44,164 bases of DNA from the NCBI GenBank assembly GCA_027483885.1, contig JAIXTO010000151.1, positions 1-44,164 on the forward strand, read 5' to 3'. This document shows positions 1-8,456 of this stretch, piece by piece. Every line of letters starts with the position of its first letter. The stretch's first letter is position 1. The position numbers and the translations under genes are program-made. Source of the DNA: Rhizobiaceae bacterium (GTDB lineage: Bacteria; Pseudomonadota; Alphaproteobacteria; Rhizobiales; Rhizobiaceae). Below the pieces are notes generated by a model that was not told where the DNA came from, made no database searches, and worked only from the letters and a program-made list of their open reading frames with translations.

Positions 1-45
1 CGCAATGACCGCCCATTCTTCGTCGCTCAATTCATGACGGCGCAT
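1..45 (-). pseudogene. N-terminus of an IS5-family transposase (cut by window edge)
   Basis: Reading leftwards from an ATG at 45 gives MRRHELSDEEWAVIA, the usual opening of IS5-family (IS427-like) transposases. A purine-rich ribosome site (GAAAGGAGATA) lies directly upstream. The rest of the gene lies beyond the left edge, so I cannot tell whether it is intact. The family call rests on a short but characteristic motif. Confidence 0.6.
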
Positions 46-117
46 AGCTATCTCCTTTCAAGGAGATTGAATCACACACCATACACAAGATGAACCCCGT
101 TTATGGGGACACTGCCT
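1..117 (-). mobile_element. Terminal part of an IS5-family insertion sequence
   Basis: The transposase start at 45, its ribosome site and a leader carrying a short self-complementary end (CCCCATAAACGGGG read on the minus strand, about 98-111) run up to a CTAG at 116-119. Beyond that point a different transposase reading frame begins, so I place the element end at about 117. A target duplication cannot be checked because the other end is outside the window. The boundary is inferred. Confidence 0.45.
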
Positions 118-234
118 AGTCAGAACGATCAATGCCGCGCAGCCCTCCGAGCAAGAGGGACGGCGCGCGGATTGCCTGCCAGCAGGAAGCGCGCAGGTCA
201 CGCATTCCGCATCAGTAAGATCACCACGTGCCAT
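118..234 (-). pseudogene. Remnant of a second IS5-type transposase, interrupted
   Basis: Leftwards from an ATG at 234, preceded by a strong ribosome site (TAGGAGGC), the sequence reads MARGDLTDAE. This is the hallmark start of another IS5-type transposase group. The following residues no longer resemble the family, which suggests an early frameshift. The frame is then cut at about 117 by the element on its left. This is a dead gene fragment, apparently the target of the left-hand insertion. Confidence 0.55.
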
Positions 235-471
235 CGCTGCCTCCTAAAAGACAGCCTTGAATCAGACGTCAGCTGATTTGAGAAGACAGTTTGTCAACAT
301 GACCCAGTCATCGCCATAGATGATTACTGGAACCTCTGGCGTGCGTCTATCTTAAGCCGCTTCGACTGGATTAACTACGACCGATGCCCAAACAAGCAGG
401 GGCTGGCGAGGATTTTGAGCCGGTTTTCATCCTGATCTTGGCTCACCGGTTTTCGGCCAGCCTCTCCTTTT
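235..471. other. Non-coding stretch after IS remnants
   Basis: No supportable gene. The right part (421-455) holds two copies of CCGGTTTTC about 26 bases apart, just downstream of the sigma-54 activator gene. This could contribute to transcript ending, but no U-tract follows. Around 235-300 is probably the leader and end of the second IS remnant. I see nothing else recognisable. Confidence 0.4.
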
Positions 472-2268
472 TCAAGAGGGGGCGATGAGCCCGAGTTTCT
501 TCAGGCGGTAGTCGAGTTTGGCGCGGCTGAGGCCCAGGCGACGCGCTGCAAGTGAGATGTTGCCGGCCGCCTGGACAAGAGCCTCGCGGTAGAGGGCCTT
601 TTCCGCCCTTGCCAGATCCTCTGTGGAACTCACACTTACGCCGGAGGATGAAGAAGGCGGTGCATCAGCATACATGCGCAGTCTGACCTTGCCTTCCGCA
701 GTCAGTTGCTGCGGAAACACTGGCGACATGTCTTGGCCGGTGAACAGGTGCTGAACGTCAATCCAACCGCCGGGATCGGCAAAAATGACACCGCGTTCGA
801 TAAGGTTCTGCAACTCGCGGATATTGCCGGGAAAGTCATAGGCCAGCAGTGCATCCATTGCCCGATGCGTCAGGCCGCGGCAACTGCGGCGATGACGGAT
901 CCTGAACTGGCCGAGAAAGTGCGACACGAGGAAGGGAATATCATCGCGGCGCTCGCGCAGCGGCGGGATTGCAATGGGAAAGACACAGAGGCGGAAGTAA
1001 AGGTCCTGACGGAAACGACCGTCCCGCACTTCGTCGGCCAGGTCCACATTGGAGGCGGCGATGACGCGCACATCCGTCTGCACCGTACGGACGCCGCCTA
1101 TACGCTCGATTTGCCGTTCCTGGATCGCGCGAAGAAGCTTGCCTTGTGCCGCATAGGCCAGCGAGGCGATCTCATCGAGGAAGATGGTGCCTGTTGCCGC
1201 CCGCTCGAAATAGCCGGCCCGGGAGGTGACCGCACCGGTGAAGGCGCCTCTTTCGACCCCGAACAGTTCGGATTCCACCAGGTTTTCCGGAATGGCCGCG
1301 CAATTAATGGCCACGAAGGGACCGGTTGCGCGTGCGCTCAGACGATGCAGTTGTTGCGAGAACAGTTCCTTGCCGACGCCGGATTCCCCCATCAGCAGTA
1401 CGGTTGCCTCGGTGTCAGCGACTTTTTCGACCATGGCGCGTGCGCGCAGAAAGCTGGCCGAGACGCCGACGATCTGATCGGGTGCTGGTGCCTCGGCCGT
1501 CCCGGCCTCGTCTTCACCCTTCGCGCCCTCTTCGGGCGCCTTCTCACGGCGGGTGGTCTTGCGCGGCGTACGCTTCCATTCGAGGCCCAGATAGGCGCGC
1601 TCGGGGGCGTCAGCGCCCCATTCCTCTGCATTTTGGCCGACGACAACGCAGCGCGCTGCGCCCATGGCAGCGCATTCGATCTCGCGGAAAATCACCGGTC
1701 GCTTGAAGAGAGTGCTGGTGTAGCCCGTCGGATATCCCGTCTGCATCCAGCAGACCGGCTCCCGCGCCAATCCGTAATGGGCCATGTGTTCGGCAGCTTC
1801 CGAGGAGTCTTCCCACAGGAATTCGCCGAAATAGGTGCCTTTGATGCCGTCGAAGCGGAAATGTCGCGTCGTGACCTTCACGAAGCCTTCAAGCGTGTGA
1901 ACCCGGGGGCCTGCAGCAAGCGCCTCCGTCAGGCTCTGATTGGGAAAACGCTTCAGGACCAGTTCGGCGTCGCGGACGCCTTGCATGTAGCCGACGCGCA
2001 TGAACATGCCCTTGGCCGCTTCCACGCCAAACGCGTCGATGACCTCTTGGCGCAGGCGGCCGAGGACCTGCGCCTGCATCAGCACCATGCGCTGGTCGTT
2101 GAGCCAGATGCGGCCATCGCCCAACGCAAAGTGAAGTGCTTCGGTCAGTTCGCCGAGTGTGGGTGAGGCGCCGGTATCCAGTTCATCAAAGGCGCCGCGT
2201 GAGACCATCTTGCCGGTCTTCTTCGAGGCCTCCGCCAGCGAGATCAGTCCCGGCAGTTGATCCTTCAT
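472..2268 (-). CDS. Sigma-54-dependent activator, DmpR/XylR type
   Basis: Enhancer-binding protein of about 598 residues that opens sigma-54 promoters, probably on binding an aromatic effector. The first ~150 residues match the XylR_N effector domain ([30 protein letters not shown]). A V4R-type segment follows ([10 protein letters not shown] through [14 protein letters not shown]), then a charged linker. The AAA+ domain carries Walker A GESGVGKE (~294-301), the sigma-54 contact loop GAFTGA (~341-346) and Walker B IFLDEI. The protein ends in a Fis-type helix-turn-helix. ATG 2268 was chosen; GTG 2283 or TTG 2286 would add five or six residues. It is divergent from the aldehyde dehydrogenase, whose leader has a -24/-12 promoter and dyads. 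Function by family is firm; the effector is inferred. Confidence 0.93.
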   Translation of the reverse strand: MKDQLPGLISLAEASKKTGKMVSRGAFDELDTGASPTLGELTEALHFALGDGRIWLNDQRMVLMQAQVLGRLRQEVIDAFGVEAAKGMFMRVGYMQGVRDAELVLKRFPNQSLTEALAAGPRVHTLEGFVKVTTRHFRFDGIKGTYFGEFLWEDSSEAAEHMAHYGLAREPVCWMQTGYPTGYTSTLFKRPVIFREIECAAMGAARCVVVGQNAEEWGADAPERAYLGLEWKRTPRKTTRREKAPEEGAKGEDEAGTAEAPAPDQIVGVSASFLRARAMVEKVADTEATVLLMGESGVGKELFSQQLHRLSARATGPFVAINCAAIPENLVESELFGVERGAFTGAVTSRAGYFERAATGTIFLDEIASLAYAAQGKLLRAIQERQIERIGGVRTVQTDVRVIAASNVDLADEVRDGRFRQDLYFRLCVFPIAIPPLRERRDDIPFLVSHFLGQFRIRHRRSCRGLTHRAMDALLAYDFPGNIRELQNLIERGVIFADPGGWIDVQHLFTGQDMSPVFPQQLTAEGKVRLRMYADAPPSSSSGVSVSSTEDLARAEKALYREALVQAAGNISLAARRLGLSRAKLDYRLKKLGLIAPS

Positions 2269-2288
2269 GTCCACGGCCTTCACCAATT

Positions 2289-2319
2289 GAATGAATTGAT
2301 GATATCATTCATCATATCA
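2289..2319. promoter_or_regulatory. Probable upstream activating dyads for the sigma-54 activator
   Basis: Overlapping inverted repeats: GAATGA-N10-TCATTC (2289-2310), the perfect palindrome ATGATATCAT (2299-2308) and TGATAT-N8-ATATCA (2300-2319). They lie about 130 bases upstream of the -24/-12 promoter and immediately before the divergent activator start. That is where XylR/DmpR-type proteins usually bind. They may serve both activation and autoregulation. Binding is inferred. Confidence 0.6.
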
Positions 2320-2435
2320 TGAAATCCTGCAAGGAAAATGATCGCAAAGGCACGCGCCGACACACTTGGCAAAAACCAAGCATTTCCAGTGGCCGAAGGC
2401 GCCGGAACGCTGGTTCCATCATCCGAACGCCGAGT

Positions 2436-2451
2436 TGGCACGCAGGTTGCA
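2436..2451 (+). promoter_or_regulatory. Sigma-54 (-24/-12) promoter for the dehydrogenase operon
   Basis: TGGCAC-N5-TTGCA matches the sigma-54 consensus, with the GG (2437-2438) and GC (2449-2450) separated by exactly ten bases. It lies about 135 bases before the GTG start of the aldehyde dehydrogenase and downstream of the dyads at 2289-2319. The neighbouring gene is a sigma-54 activator, so the assignment is well supported. Confidence 0.85.
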
Positions 2452-2584
2452 ATCTACATCTCAACCGTTGAGGAGACGGTTGGGAGGACGGCAACACATC
2501 AGGCAAGCGAACCGGCGAGACAGGGTCGCGCGCGGATTGCGAAGCTTTGTCCTCCTTCCAGAAACATGAGAGGAGAGCTTCATC

Positions 2585-4057
2585 GTGAACATTCACAACC
2601 CTGATTTCTTGCAGTCCGGTCGCTGGAACGGCCTTGCGTTCTCCTCCGGCTGGCACCCAACAGCAGCTGGAACTGTGGACATAACGGACCCGGCCACGGG
2701 ATCGCACGTCGCCGATGTGGGCTTCGGTGGAGCAACCGATATCACCCGGGCCGCCCGCGAGGCGAAAGCGGCCCAGAAGAGCTGGGCAAAGATGCTCGCA
2801 TTAGAGCGCGCAAAGATCCTGAACAAGGCTGCAGATCTCCTGGAGGAACATCGGGCTGAACTGGCTCCCTGGATCATGCGGGAATCCGGCTCCATCCATG
2901 CCAAGGCGATGATCGAAATCGAACACGGTGCGCTGTTCATCCGTCATGCCGCAACGCTTGCCACCGCCGCCACCGGTACCTTCCTGCCCGGCATGGACGA
3001 CCGCACGCACTATGCCCGCCGCGTGCCGCATGGGGTGGTGGGCGTGATCTCGCCCTTCAACTTCCCGCTTGTTCTGTCCATCCGCTCGATCGCGCCGGCC
3101 CTGGCGCTCGGCAATACCGTCGTCCACAAGCCCGATCCGCGCACGCCGATATCCGGCGGTATCATCATTGCGCGGATCTTCGAGGAGGCCGGTCTGCCGC
3201 AAGGCGTGTTGCACATCATTCCAGGCGGTGCCGAGGCTGGCGAGGCGCTCTGCACCGATGACAATATCGCCATGATCTCGTTTACCGGATCGGCCCGCGG
3301 CGGCTCCAAGGTTGGCGAATTGTGCGGCAAGCACCTGAAGAAGGTACAGCTGGAACTGGGCGGCAAGAATGCACTGATCATTCTCGATGACGCCGATTTG
3401 GATGTCGCCGCCTCCAACGCGGCCTGGGGAGCCTTCCTGCACCAGGGGCAGATCTGCATGGCGACCGGGCTTGTGCTTGCCGACGAGTCGGTCGCAGCCG
3501 GCCTTTCCGAACGTCTCGCCGCCAAGGCCGCGCATCTGCCGGTCGGCGATCCTTCCAGCCACCAGGTGGCGCTCGGGCCGATCATCTCCGATCAGCAGGT
3601 CGCCGGTATCCAGGCCATCGTCGACGATGCCGTCGCCAAGGGCGCCAAGCTTCTGTCAGGCGGCACCCATGATGGGCGCTATTACAAGGCAACCGTGCTG
3701 TCTGGCGTCACGCCGGGCATGCGCGCCTTCGACGAAGAAATCTTCGGCCCGGTTGCCTGCGTCGTATCGTTCACGAACGACGAGGAGGCGGTGGAACTTG
3801 CCAACCGTTCGGAATACGGCCTGGCAGCGGGCGTGATTTCCGGCAATGTCGGACGGGCCATGGCGCTGGGCGACCAGTTGAATGTCGGGCAGTTGCACAT
3901 CAACGACCAGACGGTGAACGGCGGCCCCTATGCGCCGTTCGGCGGTCGCGGCAAGTCCGGCAATGGCAGCCGCATGGGCGGCCCGGCCGACATCGAGGAA
4001 TTTACCCAGTGGCAGTGGGTCTCGGTGAAGGATCAGGCGACGGCCTATCCGTTCTGA
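2585..4057 (+). CDS. Aromatic (benzaldehyde-type) aldehyde dehydrogenase
   Basis: NAD(P)-dependent aldehyde dehydrogenase of 490 residues that oxidises an aldehyde to its acid, here probably an aromatic aldehyde. The general-base glutamate sits in LELGGKN (E257) and the nucleophilic cysteine in GQICMATG (C291). VISPFNFPLVLSIRSIAPAL is the usual cofactor-pocket segment. Overall character resembles the XylC/benzaldehyde dehydrogenase branch. The start is GTG, supported by a good ribosome site (AGGAGAG, ~2571-2577). A consensus sigma-54 promoter precedes it and a coniferyl-alcohol-type SDR follows after 104 bases, suggesting alcohol to aldehyde to acid conversion. Enzyme class is firm; the exact substrate (benzaldehyde, coniferaldehyde, vanillin) is not shown. 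Confidence 0.9.
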   Translation: MNIHNPDFLQSGRWNGLAFSSGWHPTAAGTVDITDPATGSHVADVGFGGATDITRAAREAKAAQKSWAKMLALERAKILNKAADLLEEHRAELAPWIMRESGSIHAKAMIEIEHGALFIRHAATLATAATGTFLPGMDDRTHYARRVPHGVVGVISPFNFPLVLSIRSIAPALALGNTVVHKPDPRTPISGGIIIARIFEEAGLPQGVLHIIPGGAEAGEALCTDDNIAMISFTGSARGGSKVGELCGKHLKKVQLELGGKNALIILDDADLDVAASNAAWGAFLHQGQICMATGLVLADESVAAGLSERLAAKAAHLPVGDPSSHQVALGPIISDQQVAGIQAIVDDAVAKGAKLLSGGTHDGRYYKATVLSGVTPGMRAFDEEIFGPVACVVSFTNDEEAVELANRSEYGLAAGVISGNVGRAMALGDQLNVGQLHINDQTVNGGPYAPFGGRGKSGNGSRMGGPADIEEFTQWQWVSVKDQATAYPF

Positions 4058-4161
4058 ACGCCCACATCGCATCACACATGATCTGCCCGACCGGCACTGG
4101 CATGGATGCGTTTCCCTTGGCCGGTCGAGCCCTCCCGACACTCTTCTGAAGGAAGTGAACC

Positions 4162-4929
4162 ATGAAGCTGCATGGCAAGACAATTGTAATCACCGGCTCC
4201 TCCTCCGGCATTGGCGGCGAGGTTGCGCGGCTGGCACGTTTTCACGGCGCCCGCGTCATCGGCGTCGATCGCAATGACCCGATGCTGACGCTTGACGGGT
4301 TCGTCAAGATGGATCTCGGCGATCCTCTCGCCATTGATCAGGCGATTTCCCATCTCCCCGCGCAGATCGACGGTCTGGTGAACGCTGCCGGTGTTCCCGG
4401 GACCGTCGATCGCGACGTGGTCGCCAAGGTCAACTATCTCGGTCTGCGTCACCTGACGGAGGCGCTTGTGCCGCGCATGCCGAAGGGTGCTTCGGTCGTC
4501 AATATCACCTCGATCCTTGGCGCCGAGTGGCCGCACCGCCTTGATCTGCACAAGCAGCTTGCGGCGACGACAAGCTTTGCCGCAGGCAAGGCCTGGCTCG
4601 ACGCCCATCCGGCCCCTCAGGAGACCTGCTATCAATACTTCAAGGAGGCACTGATCGTCTGGACGAAGAAGCGCAGCGGCTCGCTCTTCATGCAGCACGA
4701 TATCCGCATGAATTCGGTCGCGCCCGGTCCGGTCTTTACCCCCATCCTCGGCGATTTCGTCTCCATGCTCGGCCAGGAGCGTGTGGAACGCGATTCCGCT
4801 CTGATGAAGCGTCCAGCGCTCGCCGACGAGATCGCCGGACCCATCGTCTTCCTCCTGTCGGACGATGCCCGCTGGGTGGTCGGCGCTAATCTGCCGATCG
4901 ATGGGGGCATCGAAGCGGCCTACACATGA
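4162..4929 (+). CDS. Short-chain dehydrogenase, coniferyl-alcohol dehydrogenase type
   Basis: SDR of 255 residues, the usual size of bacterial coniferyl-alcohol dehydrogenase (CalA). The cofactor motif is TGSSSGIG near the start. The catalytic serine is in NITSILG and the Tyr/Lys pair in YQYFK. The long insertion between serine and tyrosine is typical of the 3-alpha-hydroxysteroid/coniferyl-alcohol subgroup. It would oxidise an aromatic allylic or benzylic alcohol to the aldehyde, which the preceding enzyme could take to the acid. The ribosome site GAAGGAAG precedes the ATG. An inverted repeat (arms 4088-4095 and 4120-4127) lies in the gap before it. A truncated IS66 element starts only about ten bases after its stop. 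Subgroup likely; substrate inferred. Confidence 0.85.
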   Translation: MKLHGKTIVITGSSSGIGGEVARLARFHGARVIGVDRNDPMLTLDGFVKMDLGDPLAIDQAISHLPAQIDGLVNAAGVPGTVDRDVVAKVNYLGLRHLTEALVPRMPKGASVVNITSILGAEWPHRLDLHKQLAATTSFAAGKAWLDAHPAPQETCYQYFKEALIVWTKKRSGSLFMQHDIRMNSVAPGPVFTPILGDFVSMLGQERVERDSALMKRPALADEIAGPIVFLLSDDARWVVGANLPIDGGIEAAYT

Positions 4930-4937
4930 GCGCCGGC

Positions 4938-5425
4938 ATCGGAGATGCACATTCCCGCCGATGGGTGACGATGACGCGGAACTGCGCCGGGACGACATCG
5001 AGGCGTTCGGAGGCATCCTCGCCGATGCAATGTAGGCAACCGCCGCAGGCGCAGAACAGGTTTTCTGGCTCAATCACCTCCTCCACACGGTGAAGATGTT
5101 TTGGAAGAGAACCGCGATTGATCGCGCATGGTCTGGTGGTTCTGGTTCCAGCAGGAGCGTCCGCCTCATCTTCGGCATGGATCGACGCCATCGCCGTTTC
5201 CAGGTCTTCCAGTGCCAGATCGAATTGGTCGGGATCGCTCTTCTCGGATTTGCGGCCAAATGCCGCCTGCTTGAAGGCTGCGACCAGCTTCTCAAGCCGT
5301 TCGATCCGCTCGTCCTTGCGTGCAATCTGTTCGTCTTTGCTTGCCTCGCGTGACTGCGCCGCAATCAGCATCTCCTTCAGGGCAGCAACATCATCGGGAA
5401 GATCGGCGATATCGAGCAGGGTCAA
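4938..5425 (-). pseudogene. tnpC: Truncated IS66 TnpC transposase
   Basis: From ATG 5425 the protein reads like the TnpC N-terminus: a coiled-coil-like leucine-zipper part (ARKDERIERLEKLVAAFKQ), the motif FGRKSEKSD, the cysteine cluster CACGGCLHCIGEDASERLDV and VPAQFRVIVT. Homology stops there. The frame runs on by chance to 4886 inside the SDR gene. About 160 residues remain of a family length above 500, so the DDE catalytic part is missing. Confidence 0.85.
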
Positions 5426-5487
5426 AACCGACCAAATCCCGGTCGGTCTTGCCTTTGGAATTTATACCCTGAGTCATCGTGCCGCAG

Positions 5488-5838
5488 CTATATAGTCTCC
5501 GGCATCCTCGTCTGGACGGCATGAACCCGCCGCCAATCGAGGCCTGCAAATAGGGCTTCGAATTAGGCGTGGGTCAGCGCCATCAATCCATCCTTGATAG
5601 CGGGCCAAGTGAAGGTGCGCTCTTCCAGCCTCTTGTAGGCCATGACAATCCCGGAGCTATCCCAGTCGATCAGCTTCAGCCGGTCTGCCTTGCGCGACCG
5701 GAACACGAAGACCGTTCCAGTAAACGGGTCCTTGTTCAGCTCGTTCTTCACCAGCGCCACCAATCCGTCATGACCCTTGCGGAAGTCTACGGGTTTGGTC
5801 GCCACCATGATCCGTACGCGGTTCGATGGAAAGATCAC
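5488..5838 (-). pseudogene. tnpB: IS66 TnpB (Orf2) with an in-frame stop
   Basis: The frame from ATG 5838 has the TnpB hallmarks: RVRIMVATKPVDFRKGHDGL, GTVFVFRSRKADRLKLI and FTWPAIKDGLMAL. A TAA at 5563-5565 stops it after 91 residues. Reading through gives FEALFAGLDWRRVHA, the normal TnpB C-terminus, before a natural stop at 5488. One C-to-T change (CAA to TAA) would explain the break. Its start overlaps the tnpA stop (ATGA), as usual in IS66. Confidence 0.85.
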
Positions 5839-6222
5839 GTCGCCGCCGCCAGGGCACGCGCGATAGCGGCGATTCGGGCAGCAGATGCTCCTTCATCAAG
5901 ACGGATGGTGACCGCACCGACGACGATCTTGGCACGGGAGACTGCTTTTATCGTCGGCAACTCCGGCTCAGGCGTGAGCGTCTCGACAACCACGGCCGCG
6001 AATTCGACCGCATCCTTCGGCTCAGGCAAAACCAGCTTGCCCTGCCGTGCCAGCGTTCGCCAAGTGATTGGCCTTCAGCCCGTAGCGGGCCGCGACCTCA
6101 TTCACTGTCACTCCCGGCCGCAAGCTCTCCGACACGATCCGCACCTTTACCTCGTCAGTCCAGTGTCGATGCGCCTCACGTCGGCCTCGCCGCGTCGTGA
6201 GAATCTCCAACGTAGTCTCCAT
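5835..6222 (-). pseudogene. tnpA: IS66 TnpA (Orf1), frameshifted
   Basis: ATG 6222 opens a helix-turn-helix protein ([35 protein letters not shown]), but the frame closes at 6022. The C-terminal half ([20 protein letters not shown] through IAAIARALAAAT) continues in another frame down to 5835. A small deletion near 6050-6065, next to ANHL, fits the join. Without it the two halves would form one ordinary TnpA of about 130 residues. Confidence 0.85.
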
Positions 6223-6593
6223 GGAGAAACTCTTTGCCGCTCATCCATGAAAACTGGATCACAGATCGGGCAACGGTGATCAATGTGGGAGCGGCACACC
6301 GGTTACGGTGAACCTCACAAAGAATGCCGATTACCTCGACAATATGAAGTCCTCTTTCATAAAGACGATGAAGAGGCATGTCGGGCTGATCGGTATCGCA
6401 AAGTGCCCGCCACCTCGCCCCAAGCCGTTTGTCATGATGAGTGATCCTATGACATGAGGCGGCGCGACACTTTGCTGGCATCCAGTACCCACCACAGCGC
6501 ACCCATGAACAGCCGCGCTACGTTCCCGTGCAGTCGGAGTTCAGTAGCCACTATCATGCCTCGCACAACACTCAGCATCCGTCTTATGACGCA

Positions 6594-6617
6594 GCATGCC
6601 CCTGCCCTTCGGCATGC
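6594..6617. promoter_or_regulatory. Inverted repeat, candidate enhancer for the sigma-54 promoter
   Basis: GCATGCC-N10-GGCATGC, a perfect dyad with 7-base arms, centred about 125 bases upstream of the -24 element at 6728. This is the usual spacing for a sigma-54 activator site. Its sequence differs from the dyads at 2289-2319, so a different activator is likely. Role inferred from position only. Confidence 0.45.
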
Positions 6618-6727
6618 GCGAGGTTGATCTGCCGCGCCGCTTAAAAAAACGTCATGCGGTCGCTTAAACAGCCAAAAGCCACAAACACCATATGACGAGA
6701 GATGCAATATATCCTCAAATTTGCATT

Positions 6728-6743
6728 TGGCACATCATTTGCT
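6728..6743 (+). promoter_or_regulatory. Sigma-54 (-24/-12) promoter for the transporter-eut operon
   Basis: TGGCAC-N5-TTGCT matches the -24/-12 consensus with exactly ten bases between GG (6729-6730) and GC (6741-6742). It lies about 55 bases before the ATG of the binding-protein gene. Sigma-54 control fits nitrogen scavenging from an amine compound. No sigma-54 activator gene lies next to this operon. Confidence 0.8.
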
Positions 6744-6799
6744 TCGCCTGTTTTGACCGTTTTGACTGATGTGACGGTTTCAAGAAAAAGGGGAACTCA

Positions 6800-8383
6800 A
6801 TGGGTTCGGAATTCAATCGTCGTCGCTTCCTGCAAGGCTCCGCGGGTGCAGCCGCCGTTGCAGGTTACATGCAGATCAATCCTGACTTCTTCATTTCGTC
6901 GGCCTTTGCACAGACCGGCAAGACCATGACCTTCCTGTCTGCCGAAAACATCACGGGCAACTGGGATCCGACGGCCCATACGACGCTGTCGCAGAAGAAT
7001 ATCGAAGGCTTCGTCATGGGTTTTCTCACCCGCACGCCAATGAAGCTCGATAATCCCGGCGAGGTCGTCTACGAGCTGGCGACCGAGATCAAGCTGCTGG
7101 ACCCGCACCGCCTCCAGATCAAGCTGCGCCAGGGCATCGTGTTTCACGATGGAAAGCCGTTCAAGGCCGAGGACGTCAAGGCGACGTTCGAATATGGCTC
7201 CCGCACCGACCGGCCGGCCCAGTGGTATCCGGGCCCGAGCGAAACGCTGACCGTCGAGACACCCGACGATTACACTGTCATCGTGGATACCTCCAAGGGC
7301 GGTTATCCGGCACACCTCTTCATCTTCCTCGCCTCCTTCCTGCCGATCATGTCGGCCAAGGATGTGGCCGGCGGTCCCGGCGGCCCGCTGTCGCAGCGCC
7401 TCAACGGCACCGGCCCGTTCAAGTTCGTCGCCCAGCGCGGCAATGACACGGTGATGGAAGCCTTCGATGGCTATTTCAAAGGCAAGCCGGCCATCCCCGG
7501 CATCAACTTCACCTTCACGGGCGATTCCACCACACGCATGCTTTCGCTGATGAACGGCCAGGCCTCCATCGTGGAGCGTCTGGAGCCGGAACAGGTGGAT
7601 TCGATCAAGGACAATCCGGCGATCTACATCAACAAGGTCGTCTCGGTCGAAAACAAGTATCTGTGGTTCCGCTGCTCGAAACCTCCGTTCGACGATCCGC
7701 GCATTCGCCTTGCCGCCTGCCACTCCATCGACCGCGAAATGATCATGGAACTGATGGGCTCGGCCGGCCACGCCTCGTCCAACTTCGTCTCTCCGGTGAA
7801 GTTCGGTTATGTCGACCTGCCGAACTACCCGAAATACGATCCGGAAAAGGTGCAGGCCCTGTTGGCCGAAGCGGGTTTTCCCAAGGGCAAGGGTCTGCCG
7901 GCACTCGAATACATCACCTCCGTCGGCTTTTATCCGAAGACGAAGGAATATGGCGAACTGGTCACCGCCATGCTTCAGGAGCAGGGCTTCAACGTCAGCC
8001 TGACGGTGCTTGAACCGGCAGCCTGGAACGAGCAGCTCTATCATCGCCCAGGCGGCGGCCCCGGCCACATGGTCGATTGCGGCTGGTCGACCGCCTCTCC
8101 GGAACCGGACCTCGTGCTGCGCACGCACTTCCATTCCTCCTCGCACCGCATTTGCGGCATCGAGGACAAGGACCTCGACGCCAGCCTCGACAAGGAGCGC
8201 AATGCGCCCACCCTTGAAGAGCGAAAGAAGGTTCTTGAGGAAGAGACGATGCCGCTTATCGCCTCCAAGATGCCGTGCCTGTCGCTGTTCACCTCCGTCA
8301 TGATTCACGCCATGCAGAAGGACTTTGAGGGCATGTACATCTACCCGGACGGTTCGATCGACGCCTCCAAGCCCGCGGCCTGA
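6800..8383 (+). CDS. Periplasmic binding protein of a dipeptide/oligopeptide-type ABC importer
   Basis: Family 5 extracellular solute-binding protein, 527 residues, the usual size of DppA/OppA-like proteins. The N-terminus NRRRFLQG followed by an alanine-rich segment ending SAFAQ is a twin-arginine signal, so it is probably exported folded. The body shows family features such as LATEIKLLDPHRLQIKLRQG and FHDGKPFKAEDVKATFEYGS. It captures the substrate for the permeases and ATPase that follow. Many proteins of this family bind compounds other than peptides, and the downstream ethanolamine genes suggest an amine-containing ligand. A strong hairpin follows its stop. Family certain; ligand unknown. 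Confidence 0.92.
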   Translation: MGSEFNRRRFLQGSAGAAAVAGYMQINPDFFISSAFAQTGKTMTFLSAENITGNWDPTAHTTLSQKNIEGFVMGFLTRTPMKLDNPGEVVYELATEIKLLDPHRLQIKLRQGIVFHDGKPFKAEDVKATFEYGSRTDRPAQWYPGPSETLTVETPDDYTVIVDTSKGGYPAHLFIFLASFLPIMSAKDVAGGPGGPLSQRLNGTGPFKFVAQRGNDTVMEAFDGYFKGKPAIPGINFTFTGDSTTRMLSLMNGQASIVERLEPEQVDSIKDNPAIYINKVVSVENKYLWFRCSKPPFDDPRIRLAACHSIDREMIMELMGSAGHASSNFVSPVKFGYVDLPNYPKYDPEKVQALLAEAGFPKGKGLPALEYITSVGFYPKTKEYGELVTAMLQEQGFNVSLTVLEPAAWNEQLYHRPGGGPGHMVDCGWSTASPEPDLVLRTHFHSSSHRICGIEDKDLDASLDKERNAPTLEERKKVLEEETMPLIASKMPCLSLFTSVMIHAMQKDFEGMYIYPDGSIDASKPAA

Positions 8384-8395
8384 GACGTTTCTGGC

Positions 8396-8428
8396 CCGCA
8401 CGCCGCGCCCTTGCGGCGTGCGGTCTTT
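8396..8428 (+). terminator. Hairpin between binding-protein and permease genes
   Basis: Perfect 11-base stem CCGCACGCCGC / GCGGCGTGCGG with a 6-base loop, followed by TCTTT. It lies 12 bases after the binding-protein stop and 28 bases before the permease start. It probably acts as a partial terminator or 3' mRNA stabiliser, giving more binding protein than permease. Confidence 0.65.
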
Positions 8429-8456
8429 CCCGTGAATCCTCGAGGGGAACGATAGA

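Larger units (their letters stand above)
4935..6222 (-). mobile_element. Degenerate IS66-family element (tnpA-tnpB-tnpC remnants)
   Basis: Three minus-strand frames in canonical IS66 order: tnpA (frameshifted), tnpB (in-frame stop) and the 5' third of tnpC. Homology ends about ten bases from the stop codon of the upstream SDR gene, so the rest of tnpC and that terminus are gone. I found no clear terminal repeat on the tnpA side; that end is somewhere around 6223-6260. The element cannot move by itself. Confidence 0.85.
6223..6799. other. Intergenic region: IS debris, dyads and sigma-54 promoter
   Basis: 577 bases without a convincing gene. A minus-strand frame crosses 6176-6502, but it overlaps the IS66 tnpA remnant and matches no family I know. 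The right part carries a 7-base-arm dyad (6594-6617) and a -24/-12 promoter (6728-6743). A weaker repeat, GTCAT-N13-ATGAC, lies at 6431-6453. Confidence 0.5.

Noticed and set aside
706..2166. Long plus-strand open frame opposite the sigma-54 activator
   Set aside because: It is an antisense shadow of a clearly recognisable activator gene, with no ribosome site or family match.
6176..6502. Minus-strand open frame containing RWRALCDTDQPDMPLHRLYE
   Set aside because: It runs into the IS66 tnpA remnant, has no recognisable family and no ribosome site. It could be a remnant, but I cannot support a gene.
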